A DNA stretch of 47,154 nucleotides. Source: Bacteroidota bacterium. Lineage in GTDB: Bacteria > Bacteroidota > Bacteroidia > Bacteroidales > FEN-979. This document shows, in pieces, positions 30,601 to 39,649 of the stretch (position 1 is its first letter; the number at the start of each line of letters is the position of its first letter). The position numbers and the translations under genes were made by a program. Below the pieces are notes generated by a model, which was given only the letters and a program-made list of their open reading frames with translations, was not told the DNA's origin and ran no database searches. The stretch is taken from positions 1 to 47,154 of the forward strand of contig VGGL01000009.1 in assembly GCA_016868575.1 (NCBI GenBank), written 5' to 3'.

Positions 30601-31861
30601 GGATAGAGTCAGTATGCCATTCAGCAACGAAGGAAGGGTCACCCAGGACGATCTTTTGCGGGAAAGTTGTAATTGATCCTACCGGCTCTGCATACCCCAT
30701 GTCGGTACCATTAATCCCTGTTCCGCGTGCCGGAGAAGCAGGTTGGAGCTGGAAGTTGTTATTCTGAAAATCAACAAACTGGGGATCTGAAGTGATATTA
30801 CCGGTACCCGGGAAGACCAGGTTCTGCAGGCAACTGTAAGAGACCTCAATGGCTGAATTGCCTTTGATGTGGATGGTTGTGTCGTTGCCCCAGCTGATGT
30901 TGTTGTTTGTCCAGGCATAGCCGCCTCCCATCCCGGCGTTTTTTTCATAGAGGGTGATGCCTGATTGGGATTTGCAAAGGGTGTTATCGTAGATGTAAGC
31001 TTTCGAGTTATCCTTCACCGCAATTCCTTTGCTGACGGAATAGATAAGGGAGTTCCTGATGAGGACACTGTCAGTTTGTTCCCCCAATGAAACCCCTTTA
31101 TCGCTAACGTGATGGATCAGGCAGTTTTCCACCTTGCCCCTGGCGCCAGGCAGAGTATAATCAACCTTTCCGAAATCGATGCCATCCCGGTCCGGGCCGA
31201 GGGCATTACGGAGAATACAATTCCGGATAAGCGTTTGGGCCGGGGGATCATCAAAATCAACGGCATCATCAAACCAGAATTCGAAAAGACAATCTTCCAC
31301 CAGGGTTGGGGTGTTGAAGAAGTTGATCTGGTAGTTGTTGGCAAAACGGCATTTTCTTACCGTCATGGTGTCGGCCTTCCCGCTATAGATGATCCCGATC
31401 TCATTGAGGTTTACGCCACTTTTCGTATAGTCATGTAAGAAGCAGTTTTCGATAATTCCTGATGCATGGTTGACCACTTGCACTTGTCCCTGCATGATCT
31501 CAGCATGCCGGATGGTCACGGAACTGCTGCTATCCCGAGCCAGAATGGCTCCCCAGAGATATCTTTCATCCAATGAAGAAAAGTTCACCGGTTGAGAAGC
31601 AGTTCCTGAAACCAATACATGGCCTCCTTTTTCGGCAATGATAGAGACCCCATGATGCAATAAGACCTTTGATCCGGCCTGGATCGTCAGGGTGTGCCCC
31701 TGGTCGATGATGAAATCAGCCATTAGGGTGATATCACCACTCCAGGTCGTATCACCGGAGGCGTTGAAGGAAGTCCGCGGCTGGGACATGGTTTCCGGCA
31801 CATACAACAGGTGGAACAGCAACCACGGCATCCACCAGACCATATGGGGAAAACGGACCAT
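27629..31861 (-). CDS. Giant secreted beta-helix / CotH-like protein with T9SS sorting domain
   Basis: About 1410 residues. After a signal peptide (MPWLLFHLLYVPETMSQ) come, in order: a right-handed parallel beta-helix (about residues 40-400; runs such as TVRKCRFANN and LIRNSLIYSVSKGI), an Ig-like strand domain, a chitobiase-type domain (YYTLDGSDPT), a CotH kinase-like domain (about 630-1060; GIRVRGEW, FINGEYWGVNNLRE, WRWLLNDLDAAMG), an InlB-type repeat (KAKPGYKFSHW), a lectin-like strand region and the T9SS tail (VYPNPTDGIIKVRF to KVVKI). CotH domains are atypical protein kinases; its target here is unknown. ATG 31861 is chosen because the longer starts (TTG 31888, ATG 31879) sit on or within a few bases of the promoter box; GGAAAA precedes 31861. 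Confidence 0.85.
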   Translation of the reverse strand: MVRFPHMVWWMPWLLFHLLYVPETMSQPRTSFNASGDTTWSGDITLMADFIIDQGHTLTIQAGSKVLLHHGVSIIAEKGGHVLVSGTASQPVNFSSLDERYLWGAILARDSSSSVTIRHAEIMQGQVQVVNHASGIIENCFLHDYTKSGVNLNEIGIIYSGKADTMTVRKCRFANNYQINFFNTPTLVEDCLFEFWFDDAVDFDDPPAQTLIRNCILRNALGPDRDGIDFGKVDYTLPGARGKVENCLIHHVSDKGVSLGEQTDSVLIRNSLIYSVSKGIAVKDNSKAYIYDNTLCKSQSGITLYEKNAGMGGGYAWTNNNISWGNDTTIHIKGNSAIEVSYSCLQNLVFPGTGNITSDPQFVDFQNNNFQLQPASPARGTGINGTDMGYAEPVGSITTFPQKIVLGDPSFVAEWHTDSIHTIYWSASPDITQVKIEFSSDGGNTWTVPADTWPAHTGQYDWTVPDVYSSSCKIRISDAANPALSSKTVGFFTISPAKGTTLPPVFSHQAGLYEQPFDLSLIAVPGATIYYTLDGSDPTDRSLVYTAPLQVEKQLIADTFPVQLITAGIAPQEPISFIRDNPFGIWPSWNKPIGNTLRGTVIKARAYVPGTGLSHITTNSYFVSEDIFNRYGDCPVISLTTNKDNLFDYHKGIYITGVNFTPPPDDPNFFQYGNYMQRGRSWERPAFFEFFESGGTRVIAHDIGIRVRGEWVRYLPQKSLTLYSRTEYDSINNKFEHPVFPGNTKQGSGEPLNEYKRLILRNNYYCDRLTDEWAHLLFRRSNMKIQDARFTIVFINGEYWGVNNLRENIDEWTIQHTYNVRREIVDILEDKFGWVSQAAGSVAAWYDYFTLREFIKNEDLTIPEKYNHVTGKIDIDNFCDNWISQIYSGNFYTNHNLIYWRVDTVQTNPHAPYGLDSKWRWLLNDLDAAMGNGYGYTVNTIDTVISLGDNYLLSRMLTNPQFKSLFINRFADLLNTSLKPSFVYHKLDSLMTVLRPLLPENINRWRDLPPELRLWDSVLNVRHIPFAINRSIYQQQHIKDYFNLSGITQVTLNTEDISKGIIHISTLDIKPYLDGLDTVTKPYPWTGTYFNDIPVKISAKAKPGYKFSHWKESGNTEEQLELIFTGKDTTFTAIFETDTAWHLIHYWHFNDLLSGHLDTVNADTTILGNPALYYAGSGNGYMDRTDYGEGSDLNAFLSEPAGRALRVRNPSENRELILDLPTTGYKNILFRYAVKRTPNGAEKQTIYFATDTDGISWIQMGGTTSVNETFMIKEFDFSKVEAANNNPSFKIKISFSGTNAILTEGNIRFDNISLDGDIYTPTFIDTTVYEAFKVYPNPTDGIIKVRFHRTMPQVTLEVINSLGSVAQTLNPGNAVAGQEYQLDLSTLGKGVYYIRLKTNNNTFTQKVVKI

Positions 31862-31885
31862 TATTTTTCCAGATTTCATGCCATG

Positions 31886-31893
31886 CAAAAGTA
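31886..31893 (-). promoter_or_regulatory. Promoter -7 box TACTTTTG for the CotH-S41 operon
   Basis: Perfect TAnnTTTG on the minus strand, 25 bases before the ATG at 31861. The ATG at 31879 lies only seven bases after the box and would be leaderless. Confidence 0.6.
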
Positions 31894-32017
31894 CATAAAT
31901 CCCATCACTGCTTCATGCGTTTTGTGGCAGAAAACCCCTTCCGGGTTAAAATCCAGTCAGCAGAAGTCCTGGAAGAAGACAGGAAAAAATCAATATGATC
32001 ATGCTGTGTTTTTTTTG

Positions 32018-32025
32018 TACCTTTA
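32018..32025 (+). promoter_or_regulatory. Promoter -7 box TACCTTTA for the histidine kinase
   Basis: Seven-of-eight match to TAnnTTTG, 21 bases before the ATG at 32046. The ATGs at 31995 and 32001 fall upstream of it. Confidence 0.4.
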
Positions 32026-32045
32026 GCTTCTTTTTGAGAGGCACC

Positions 32046-33629
32046 ATGCGCAAACCATTAACTCCAGGCCGGCAACCGGCTGAATCAGGCGTTTTTCAAT
32101 CAGCAGCGCTTTCCCATTCATTCAACGGAGATACGATTATGCAACAGATCTTTGATCATGCCCCTGCAGGGATGCTGATCGAAGATGACGAAGGTACGAT
32201 CCTGGACATCAATCAGATGTTCACCCGGATCATGGGATATTCCAAGGCGGAACTGGTAGGAAAGAAGGTTGATGTGCTGGTTCTGAAAGAAGAGGTTGAA
32301 CGAGTACATGACTATATAAGGCAAGTCATAGCAGGCGCTACCCTGGAACATGAGATCATCAACCTGCGGAAAGACGGCAGCCATTGTCAGATCCTGATTC
32401 GTGAAACCCGTATCCCCCTCCCCGGGGGGAAGTATGGGATCTTTGCTATCACGCAGGATATCAATGACCGGAAACATGCCGAAAGGATGCTCAAAGAAAA
32501 CGAGCTGAAGTATAAAACCCTCTTTGCCCATGCCAATGATGCCATCCTGTTGATGACCAACGAGATTTTCCATGATTGTAATGAAAAAACGCTCAGCATG
32601 TTTGGCTGTCAACGGGAAGATATCATTGGGCGGCCGCCCTTTGAGTTTTCTCCCAGTCGCCAACCCGATGGTTCAGGCTCAAAACACAAAGCGCTGACCC
32701 TGATCTCCATGGCCCTCTCCGGCACGCCCCAACGGTTTTACTGGCAGCATCAGAAGAAAGACGGAACCTTGTTTGATGCAGAGGTGAGCCTGAATGTGAT
32801 CACCATTGGAGAGAAGACGATGATCCAGGCAATCGTCCGGGACATTACCTCCCAAAAACGGGTAGAAATGGCATTGCGTCAGAGGGAATCACAGTTGCTG
32901 CAACTGAATGCCACAAGGGACAAGTTTTTCAGGATCATCGCCCATGACCTGAAGTCGCCGTTTACTGCCATCATCGGTTTGCTTGATATGCTGCAGAAAG
33001 ATTATGACACCTATGCCGAACATGAACGAAAAGAGTTTCTGGAAAATATCAGGCTGGCATCGGAAACCACTCTCCGGTTGCTCGAGAACCTGTTACAATG
33101 GTCTCAGGCACAGACGGGAGAGCTGAGATACCGCCCGCAGAAGATAGATATCCATCAGTTGCTGTCGGAAGTCACCAGCGAACTGGCTCCTTCGGCTGCC
33201 TTCAAAAACATAGAGTTATCTATGAATATCCCATCAGGTTTGACCGCTTTTGCTGATCCTGATATGATCAAAACCGTTTTTCGCAACCTGATAACCAATG
33301 CGATCAAGTTCACTTTTCCCTTTGGAAAGATCATGATCCTGGGAGCCCGTTGCGGGAATGGGAAGGTGGATATCTTTGTGGAAGACAACGGTATTGGTAT
33401 CCGGGAAGAATTACTTCCCCATTTGTTTAAAATCGAATCCAAATATACTGCCCATGGTACGATGGATGAAAAAGGGACCGGACTGGGGTTGATCCTGTGC
33501 CATGAGTTTATTGAACGAAACGGAGGAAATATCAAGGTTACAAGCCAGGATAACAAAGGAAGCCGCTTCTGCGTGACCCTACCCGAGCAGGTCACCGAAC
33601 CCAAACGAAACTATGAACTTCCGGAATGA
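32046..33629 (+). CDS. PAS-domain sensor histidine kinase
   Basis: A 527-residue kinase with no membrane segment from this start, so probably cytoplasmic. Two PAS domains lie at about residues 30-150 (IFDHAPAGMLIEDDEG) and 150-280 (LFAHANDAILLMTNE). The HisKA domain has the phospho-acceptor in FFRIIAHDLKSPF. The HATPase_c domain has N box NLITNAIKF, G1 VEDNGIGI and G2 GTGLGLILCHEF. Signals sensed through PAS domains (redox, small ligands) are unknown. No response regulator is adjacent, so it is an orphan kinase. Only six bases separate its stop from the convergent tyrS stop. Confidence 0.93.
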   Translation: MRKPLTPGRQPAESGVFQSAALSHSFNGDTIMQQIFDHAPAGMLIEDDEGTILDINQMFTRIMGYSKAELVGKKVDVLVLKEEVERVHDYIRQVIAGATLEHEIINLRKDGSHCQILIRETRIPLPGGKYGIFAITQDINDRKHAERMLKENELKYKTLFAHANDAILLMTNEIFHDCNEKTLSMFGCQREDIIGRPPFEFSPSRQPDGSGSKHKALTLISMALSGTPQRFYWQHQKKDGTLFDAEVSLNVITIGEKTMIQAIVRDITSQKRVEMALRQRESQLLQLNATRDKFFRIIAHDLKSPFTAIIGLLDMLQKDYDTYAEHERKEFLENIRLASETTLRLLENLLQWSQAQTGELRYRPQKIDIHQLLSEVTSELAPSAAFKNIELSMNIPSGLTAFADPDMIKTVFRNLITNAIKFTFPFGKIMILGARCGNGKVDIFVEDNGIGIREELLPHLFKIESKYTAHGTMDEKGTGLGLILCHEFIERNGGNIKVTSQDNKGSRFCVTLPEQVTEPKRNYELPE

Positions 33630-33635
33630 TCCCTG

Positions 33636-34913
33636 TTATTCTGCAATGACCAGGTAGTTGTTCTTTTTTCCTTTCTGCACGAGGATATAACGGTTGTTGA
33701 GCAGGTGATCAACACCGATATGCCGGTCTTCCTTCACCCGTTCCTTATTGATGCTCACGCCATTTTCTTTCAACATTCTCCTGGCTTCGCCGCGTGAAGA
33801 AAAAATTCCGGTTTTATCGGCCAGGAATTCCACGATATCGACCGAATTTTCAATCTCACTGCGGGCTATCTTGTACTGTGGTACACCCTCGAAGACTGAG
33901 AGGAATACATCCTGAGGCAGTTTCTTAAGGGTCTCTGTTGTCCCTTTTCCAAACAGGATTTCAGAGGCATCAACCGCCAAAAGAAAATCGTTCTCACAGT
34001 GTACCCGGCAGGTGAGCTCCCTGGCAAGGGCTTTTTGTAAGGTGCGAAGATGAGGCGCCTGATCGTGTTCGATGATCAAATGATCAATCGCATTTTTATC
34101 CTGCAAGGAGAAGATTCTGATTTGTTTCCTGGCGTCCTCATCGCTGGTGTTCAGCCAAAACTGATAGAATTTGTATGGAGATGTTCGCTCCGGATCAAGC
34201 CAGACATTTCCCTCTTCTGTTTTTCCGAATTTACCTCCGTCGGCTTTGGTCAGCAGCGGGCATGTGAGGGCATAGGCTTCGCCTCCGTTCTTTCGCCTGA
34301 TCAACTCTGACCCTGTAGTGATATTCCCCCATTGATCGGCACCGCCCATCTGGAGTTTGCAGTTCTTGTTCTGATAGAGCCACAGGAAATCATATCCCTG
34401 TATCAGTTGATAGGAGAACTCCGTGAAAGATAGTCCCGCTTCCATCCTGTTCTTTACCGACTCCTTGGCCACCATGTAATTCACTGTGAGGTGTTTACCT
34501 ACCTCCCGGAGGAACTCCAGGAACCCGAACGTTTTCATCCAGTCGTAGTTATTAACCACCTTGGCGCAGTTTGGCTTTCCGGGGTCGAAATCAAGAAATT
34601 TCATCAGTTGCTTTTGGATGGCAGCCTGGTTGTGGCGGATGGCCTCTTCGGAGAGAAGGTTTCTTTCTTCGGATTTTCCGGATGGATCACCAATCATGCC
34701 TGTGGCTCCGCCCACCAGCAATATTGGCTGATGCCCGCAACGCTGAAAATGAACCAGTAACATCAAAGAAACCAGGTTCCCGATGTGGAGCGAGTCGGAA
34801 GTAGGGTCAAACCCGATGTAAGCGGTGGTCATCTCCTTCTGCAACTGTTCTTCCGTTCCCGGCATGATGTCATGGATCATGCCCCTCCATCTGAGTTCTT
34901 CAACGAAATTCAT
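33636..34913 (-). CDS. tyrS: Tyrosyl-tRNA synthetase
   Basis: A 425-residue class I synthetase charging tRNA-Tyr. It shows [15 protein letters not shown] (HIGH motif as HIGN), the tyrosine-binding GGADQWGN, a KFGKT version of the KMSKS loop, and a C-terminal S4 RNA-binding domain ([19 protein letters not shown]). The ATG at 34913 lies 17 bases after a perfect promoter box; a TTG at 34922 also lies after the box but is a weaker start. Confidence 0.96.
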   Translation of the reverse strand: MNFVEELRWRGMIHDIMPGTEEQLQKEMTTAYIGFDPTSDSLHIGNLVSLMLLVHFQRCGHQPILLVGGATGMIGDPSGKSEERNLLSEEAIRHNQAAIQKQLMKFLDFDPGKPNCAKVVNNYDWMKTFGFLEFLREVGKHLTVNYMVAKESVKNRMEAGLSFTEFSYQLIQGYDFLWLYQNKNCKLQMGGADQWGNITTGSELIRRKNGGEAYALTCPLLTKADGGKFGKTEEGNVWLDPERTSPYKFYQFWLNTSDEDARKQIRIFSLQDKNAIDHLIIEHDQAPHLRTLQKALARELTCRVHCENDFLLAVDASEILFGKGTTETLKKLPQDVFLSVFEGVPQYKIARSEIENSVDIVEFLADKTGIFSSRGEARRMLKENGVSINKERVKEDRHIGVDHLLNNRYILVQKGKKNNYLVIAE

Positions 34914-34929
34914 GCGGGTCAATTTTGTG

Positions 34930-34937
34930 CAAAAATA
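34930..34937 (-). promoter_or_regulatory. Promoter -7 box TATTTTTG for tyrS
   Basis: Perfect TAnnTTTG on the minus strand, 17 bases before the tyrS ATG. Confidence 0.6.
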
Positions 34938-34964
34938 GAAAATATTGATGTTGCTTTATTTGCT

Positions 34965-34972
34965 TACTTTCG
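34965..34972 (+). promoter_or_regulatory. Promoter -7 box TACTTTCG for the epimerase gene
   Basis: Seven-of-eight match to TAnnTTTG, 25 bases before the ATG at 34997. It is divergent from the tyrS promoter. Confidence 0.4.
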
Positions 34973-34996
34973 CAACGATCGTCAAACGCTGCAACC

Positions 34997-36013
34997 ATGG
35001 TTTTCGTTACCGGCGGCACCGGCTTACTGGGAACACACCTCCTCTTTGATCTCCTCTCCCGGGGCTATTCCGTGCGTGCCCTGAGACGGAAGACCAGCAA
35101 ACTGGATTTGGTGAAGAAGGTGTTTGCCTATTATTCCGATGATCCGGAAACCCTGTTCCAGAAAATCGAGTGGGTTGAAGGAGATTTGTGCGACCTCTTC
35201 TCCCTGCTGGATGCGCTGGACGGTTTGGACACCATCTACCATTGTGCAGCCAGGGTCTCTTTCGCTTCCGGAGATGAGAACGCCATGATGCGGATCAACA
35301 TCGACGGCACCACCAACCTCGTGAATGCCGCCATTGAAAAGCAAGTCAAACAGTTCTGCCATGTCAGCTCCATCGCCACCCTGGGGCGGGCGGAGGTGAA
35401 TGAGGTGATCAACGAAGAGACCTATTGGAAGACATCCCGCTGGAACTCCAGCTATTCGGTGAGTAAATACGGAGCGGAACGGGAAGTCTGGCGTGGCATG
35501 GAGGAAGGGCTTACCGCCGTGATCGTCAACCCTGCCGTGATCCTGGGACCGGGATTCTGGAAGGATGGCAATTCCCTGCTGTTTCCATTGGTACATAATG
35601 GACTGGCCTTCTATCCCACCGGTACCAACGGGTATGTGGAGGTCAGGGATGTGTCAAGGGCCATGATCGATCTCATCGGGAAAAAGATATTCGGAGAACG
35701 CTTCATCCTCTCCGCCGACAACTGGTCGTATAAACAACTGTTTGATACCATTGCCGACGGGTTTGGAAAAAAAGGACCTGCCTTGCTGGTCACCAACCGC
35801 ATGGGAGCTATTGCATGGCGCATCGAAAAGGTGAGAAGTCTGATAACTCGCAAGGATCCGCTGATAACCCGGGAATTGGTCCGGACTGCCGGGCAACATT
35901 TCCGGTATTCTTCAGATAAGATCATCAAAACCCTTGATTTCCGCTTTACCCCCCTGGAAGAATCAATCAGGCAGATCTGCCAGCAATACCTCAACGATCT
36001 CAGGGACCAATGA
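34997..36013 (+). CDS. NAD-dependent epimerase/dehydratase (extended SDR)
   Basis: A 338-residue extended short-chain dehydrogenase. The N-terminal Rossmann motif is VTGGTGLLGTHL. The active-site YSVSK (YxxxK) follows an upstream conserved SSIATLG serine. The family acts on nucleotide sugars, flavonoid-like or steroid substrates; the close relatives in Bacteroidota are uncharacterised, so the substrate is not assigned. Its 3' end overlaps the convergent mltF-like gene by 14 bases. Confidence 0.9.
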   Translation: MVFVTGGTGLLGTHLLFDLLSRGYSVRALRRKTSKLDLVKKVFAYYSDDPETLFQKIEWVEGDLCDLFSLLDALDGLDTIYHCAARVSFASGDENAMMRINIDGTTNLVNAAIEKQVKQFCHVSSIATLGRAEVNEVINEETYWKTSRWNSSYSVSKYGAEREVWRGMEEGLTAVIVNPAVILGPGFWKDGNSLLFPLVHNGLAFYPTGTNGYVEVRDVSRAMIDLIGKKIFGERFILSADNWSYKQLFDTIADGFGKKGPALLVTNRMGAIAWRIEKVRSLITRKDPLITRELVRTAGQHFRYSSDKIIKTLDFRFTPLEESIRQICQQYLNDLRDQ

Positions 36014-37403
36014 TCTCCTGGAAATGGTCGTAGGTGTCAAGTACCTCATTTACAAAATGATAGGCCCCTTCACACGGACAGGGGCCGAACTGAACAACAC
36101 TGTCCTGTAAATAGACTTCCCGGGATTTATTCCGGAGAAAAAAGTCTACATGGCCTTCCCAAAGAGAGGGTTCTTTTCCGTATTTCTCGGCCAGACGCCG
36201 GGCATCAATCACATGCGAAAGTCCGACATTGTATGCGGCCAGGATGAAACGGATGCGCTGTTCCGCATCAGGAACTGCCTTTTTCAGCATTCCATCCAAA
36301 TATTTCAGGTAGGTCACCCCTGCCTCGATTTGTCTTGAGGGGGAATCGGTGGTATCGAAACCGAAAGCCAGTGCGGTTGCCGGCATCAACTGCATCAACC
36401 CGTAAGCATTGTTGTAAGACCGGACATAAGGATTGAATCGTGACTCCCGGTGGATCAACGCAGCCAATAATCGCCAATCCCATCCAATGACCTCGCTGGA
36501 CCCCCTGATCTCCTCATCATACGGCGAAAGCTTCCCTTTCCGTATCACCTGTCCTTTCTCGCGGGCGTAATAAAGGAACCCCGGAGAAATGAAATATCTT
36601 CGGTAACAGTTTTCATAAGTGCCTGATGCTTTGAATTTGATGATCCATTCATTGATCGTCTTCAGCCAGGCTACCTCCCCCCGCCTGACAAACCAGGGTA
36701 TATCCAATGGGGTTGATGTGATATTGGTAAGGTAGACCTTCTTGTAGAATGCAAACCATTCCCGGGCGATGTGCTCGTCACACAGAAAAGCACAGGAGGG
36801 ATCATCCGAAAGGTTAATAAAGAGATCTTCATAAGTAATCCCTGATGCTGAAGGGATGAGAAACCATTTCTTCCTCCAGGCAAAATCCCTTACCATGCTG
36901 TCAGGAACCAGAGAGGGGTGGTAGTAAATGGTCCTCACATTATCGTCCAGAGAAAAGTAAGTTGACGTATCAACCACATGACTGGTGATCAGCACCAGAT
37001 CCGATTGCCTCACCGGTTCTGTGGGGAGGAATAACCGCTGGCGGAGCGGGCTGCACATCAGGTTCATCCCCAGCAGATCTCCTCTGCCCTGCGCCAGCAG
37101 CCGAAATCCTTCTTCACCATTTTTCACGAAAAGAAACTTCAACCCCACGCCCATCTCACGGGCTAACTCATTCAGCAGATCATGATCAAAGCCCATCTCC
37201 CGGCCATTGACAACAAAATAACATTCCGGGACATCTGCAGTGATCGCCACGAGATAACCCCGCTTCAGGATCTTCTCAACCAGTGTCTCAGGATAGTTAT
37301 GTTTCGTAGAAGGTTCGTGGGTTCGCAGATAAAATAGAAAGAACAGGACAGGTAACAGGAGTATAATCAATATCAGCCGGAGATGTTTCTTAAGCCAGAT
37401 CAT
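36000..37403 (-). CDS. MltF-like lytic transglycosylase
   Basis: A 467-residue protein with an N-terminal membrane anchor (about residues 8-26), a periplasmic solute-binding-like domain (about 40-270; LVEKILKRGYLVAITADVPE) and a C-terminal SLT domain with catalytic Glu320 in LIHRESRFNPY, followed by NAYGLMQLMPATA. This is the MltF architecture: a sensor-like domain regulates cleavage of peptidoglycan glycan strands. The start lies 10 bases after the stop of the last ABC permease, so it may be read from the efflux operon; no promoter box was seen in that gap. Confidence 0.92.
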   Translation of the reverse strand: MIWLKKHLRLILIILLLPVLFFLFYLRTHEPSTKHNYPETLVEKILKRGYLVAITADVPECYFVVNGREMGFDHDLLNELAREMGVGLKFLFVKNGEEGFRLLAQGRGDLLGMNLMCSPLRQRLFLPTEPVRQSDLVLITSHVVDTSTYFSLDDNVRTIYYHPSLVPDSMVRDFAWRKKWFLIPSASGITYEDLFINLSDDPSCAFLCDEHIAREWFAFYKKVYLTNITSTPLDIPWFVRRGEVAWLKTINEWIIKFKASGTYENCYRRYFISPGFLYYAREKGQVIRKGKLSPYDEEIRGSSEVIGWDWRLLAALIHRESRFNPYVRSYNNAYGLMQLMPATALAFGFDTTDSPSRQIEAGVTYLKYLDGMLKKAVPDAEQRIRFILAAYNVGLSHVIDARRLAEKYGKEPSLWEGHVDFFLRNKSREVYLQDSVVQFGPCPCEGAYHFVNEVLDTYDHFQEIIGP

Positions 37404-37413
37404 CCTGGTAAAG

Positions 37414-38538
37414 TTACACAGTTTTTCGGTATCTCCAAACAGTCAGTAAAAGGGTGGTGAGAGCCATGACTCCCAGCGAGAGAAATGGTTTTAAAATGTC
37501 GCTGACACCCGACCCTTTGAGCAACACCATCCGCATGATCCTTATGAAATAGGCGATGGGATTGATCCTGTTGAACTCCTGTGCCCACGCCGGCATGCTC
37601 TCCACCGGCGTGAAGAGACCGCTCATCAGGAGAAAAATCATCATCGAGAAAAAGGCCAGGAACATCGCCTGCTGCTGGGTGTTGGTCACCGTTGAAAGGA
37701 AGAGCCCGTACGACAAAACCACCAACAGGTATTCCGCAGCTGTCATGAAGATGATCCAAAGACTTCCCACCATGGGAATGTCGAAGAGAAACTTCCCGAG
37801 CGTCAGCCCGAAAGCCAGCTCCAACAAGGCGAGAATCCAAAAAGGGATGAGTTTGCCGGCGATAAATTGGTACTTGTGGATCGGGGTGACGTTGATCTGC
37901 TCGATCGTGCCGATCTCTTTTTCGCGGACGATATTCATGGCCGACAATAACAGTCCTATAATGGTGACCAGCAACACCAGAATTCCCGGCACCATGAAGT
38001 TGATGTAGCTGAGCTCCGGATTGAACCAGTAAGCATATTCCACCGGGATCATCCTTGCCTGCGCCGGCGTACTTCTTCCGATCCAGTCGACGATAAGTTG
38101 CCGGTTGTAATCCCGTATGATCATCATCGAATAGGCCTGGATGACACCGGCGGCCTGTTGATTGATGGCATTGATTGACAGATGAACCTGCCCATATCGC
38201 TCCCGGAGGAGCTGTTTCTCAAAACCGGCCTGAATGCTGAGGATGAGATCGGCTTTATTGGCCCGGATCAACTTTTCGGCTTCTTTGTAATCTGCTGAAT
38301 AGCCCAGTACCTGGAAGAAAGGAGAGGCCTCAAAAGTACTGACCAGCTTGCGGGAAGTCGTCGAAAGATCATGATCCACCACACAGATCCGGGCATCTTT
38401 GACCTCGAAGGTGGCTGCGTGAACGATGATCAGCAACTGAATGATCGGCACCACAAAGATCAACGGCAACATCATCCGGTTCCGGAAAACCTGGATAAAC
38501 TCCTTTTGTATGATCAGCAAGACGGTTCTCATTATCAA
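37414..38538 (-). CDS. ABC-2 type permease, YbhR/YbhS-like (second)
   Basis: A 374-residue ABC-2 permease: one N-terminal membrane helix, a large periplasmic domain (about residues 45-175) and five C-terminal helices. Motifs typical of YbhS/YbhR/YhhJ are NPELSYINFMVPGILVLLVT, REKEIGTIEQINVTP and SGLFTPVESMPAWAQ. It should pair with the other permease to form the membrane channel of the exporter. It starts four bases after the upstream permease stop. Confidence 0.93.
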   Translation of the reverse strand: MIMRTVLLIIQKEFIQVFRNRMMLPLIFVVPIIQLLIIVHAATFEVKDARICVVDHDLSTTSRKLVSTFEASPFFQVLGYSADYKEAEKLIRANKADLILSIQAGFEKQLLRERYGQVHLSINAINQQAAGVIQAYSMMIIRDYNRQLIVDWIGRSTPAQARMIPVEYAYWFNPELSYINFMVPGILVLLVTIIGLLLSAMNIVREKEIGTIEQINVTPIHKYQFIAGKLIPFWILALLELAFGLTLGKFLFDIPMVGSLWIIFMTAAEYLLVVLSYGLFLSTVTNTQQQAMFLAFFSMMIFLLMSGLFTPVESMPAWAQEFNRINPIAYFIRIMRMVLLKGSGVSDILKPFLSLGVMALTTLLLTVWRYRKTV

Positions 38539-38542
38539 TGGA

Positions 38543-39649
38543 TCAAGCCAGCCTGATTTTGAATTTCCTGATGCTCAGTAACAGAAAAACCATCGTAAAC
38601 CCAATTATTATCAGCGTTTCCTTCCACACATATTCCATCCCGGTGCCTTTCAGCATAATATTTTTAACAATGATGATGAAGTATTTCGGAGGAACGATGT
38701 AACAGAGGTACTGCAGGATTTTCGGCATATTCTCGACCGGATAAATGAATCCTGAAAGCAGGATCGTCGGCAGCATCAGCGCCACCATCGACACCATCAT
38801 GGCGATCTGCTGGCTGTTGGTGAGGGTGGAGATCAGGATACCCAGCGAGAGTGACATGATGATGAACAGGATGCTCTCCAGCAGCAACAGGATCACGCTT
38901 CCCTGAATCGGAACACCGAACACAAAGTTCCCCAACAACAGGATCGTCACCGCATTGATGAAACCCAGGAACACGTAAGGCAACACCTTTCCAACAATGA
39001 TCTGGAACGCCTTCAGCGGGGAGACCAGCAACAGCTCCATCGTCCCCAGCTCTTTCTCACGGGTGATGGAGATCGAGGTCATCAGGGCACAGATGAGCAT
39101 CAGCAACATGGCGATGGTACCCGGGACAAACATATACACCCCGGCCATTTGGGGATTGTAGAGCATGGTAGTGACCGGGTCGATGCGCAGCGGCAACTCA
39201 GTCTGTGTGTTGAGCTCCTGAATATAGCTCATGAGGATGCCGGTAGTGTAATTCACCAGGATCTTCGCCGTGTTGGGCTCGGATGCATCCCCAAGTATCT
39301 GGACTTTAGCCTGACCGGTCTTCTCGAGCTTTTCCGCGAAATCGGCTTCAAATACGATCACCTCTTTCACATCACCTTTCCGGAACACATCCAGAATCTC
39401 CTTGTCATGGTCGAGTACCTGCGCCAGCTGGAAGTAGGAAGAGGCCACGATCCGCCGGCTCAACTCCGTGGTTACGTGGTCGCGGGAATGATCCAGAATC
39501 GCAATTTTGGCTTCCTTGATCTCATTGGTGATCACATACCCGAACAGCAGCATCTGCATCACCGGCATCCCGAAAAGGATGATCATGGTCCTGACATCCC
39601 GGAAGATGTGGAAAAACTCCTTTATGACGAATCCCCGGAATTTGTTCAT
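38543..39649 (-). CDS. ABC-2 type permease, YbhR/YbhS-like (first)
   Basis: A 368-residue paralogue of the next gene with the same layout. Key stretches are GVYMFVPGTIAMLLMLICAL, REKELGTMELLLVSPLKAFQ and SGFIYPVENMP. Its start overlaps the stop of the second ATPase gene by four bases, which indicates translational coupling of nucleotide-binding and membrane subunits. Confidence 0.93.
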   Translation of the reverse strand: MNKFRGFVIKEFFHIFRDVRTMIILFGMPVMQMLLFGYVITNEIKEAKIAILDHSRDHVTTELSRRIVASSYFQLAQVLDHDKEILDVFRKGDVKEVIVFEADFAEKLEKTGQAKVQILGDASEPNTAKILVNYTTGILMSYIQELNTQTELPLRIDPVTTMLYNPQMAGVYMFVPGTIAMLLMLICALMTSISITREKELGTMELLLVSPLKAFQIIVGKVLPYVFLGFINAVTILLLGNFVFGVPIQGSVILLLLESILFIIMSLSLGILISTLTNSQQIAMMVSMVALMLPTILLSGFIYPVENMPKILQYLCYIVPPKYFIIIVKNIMLKGTGMEYVWKETLIIIGFTMVFLLLSIRKFKIRLA

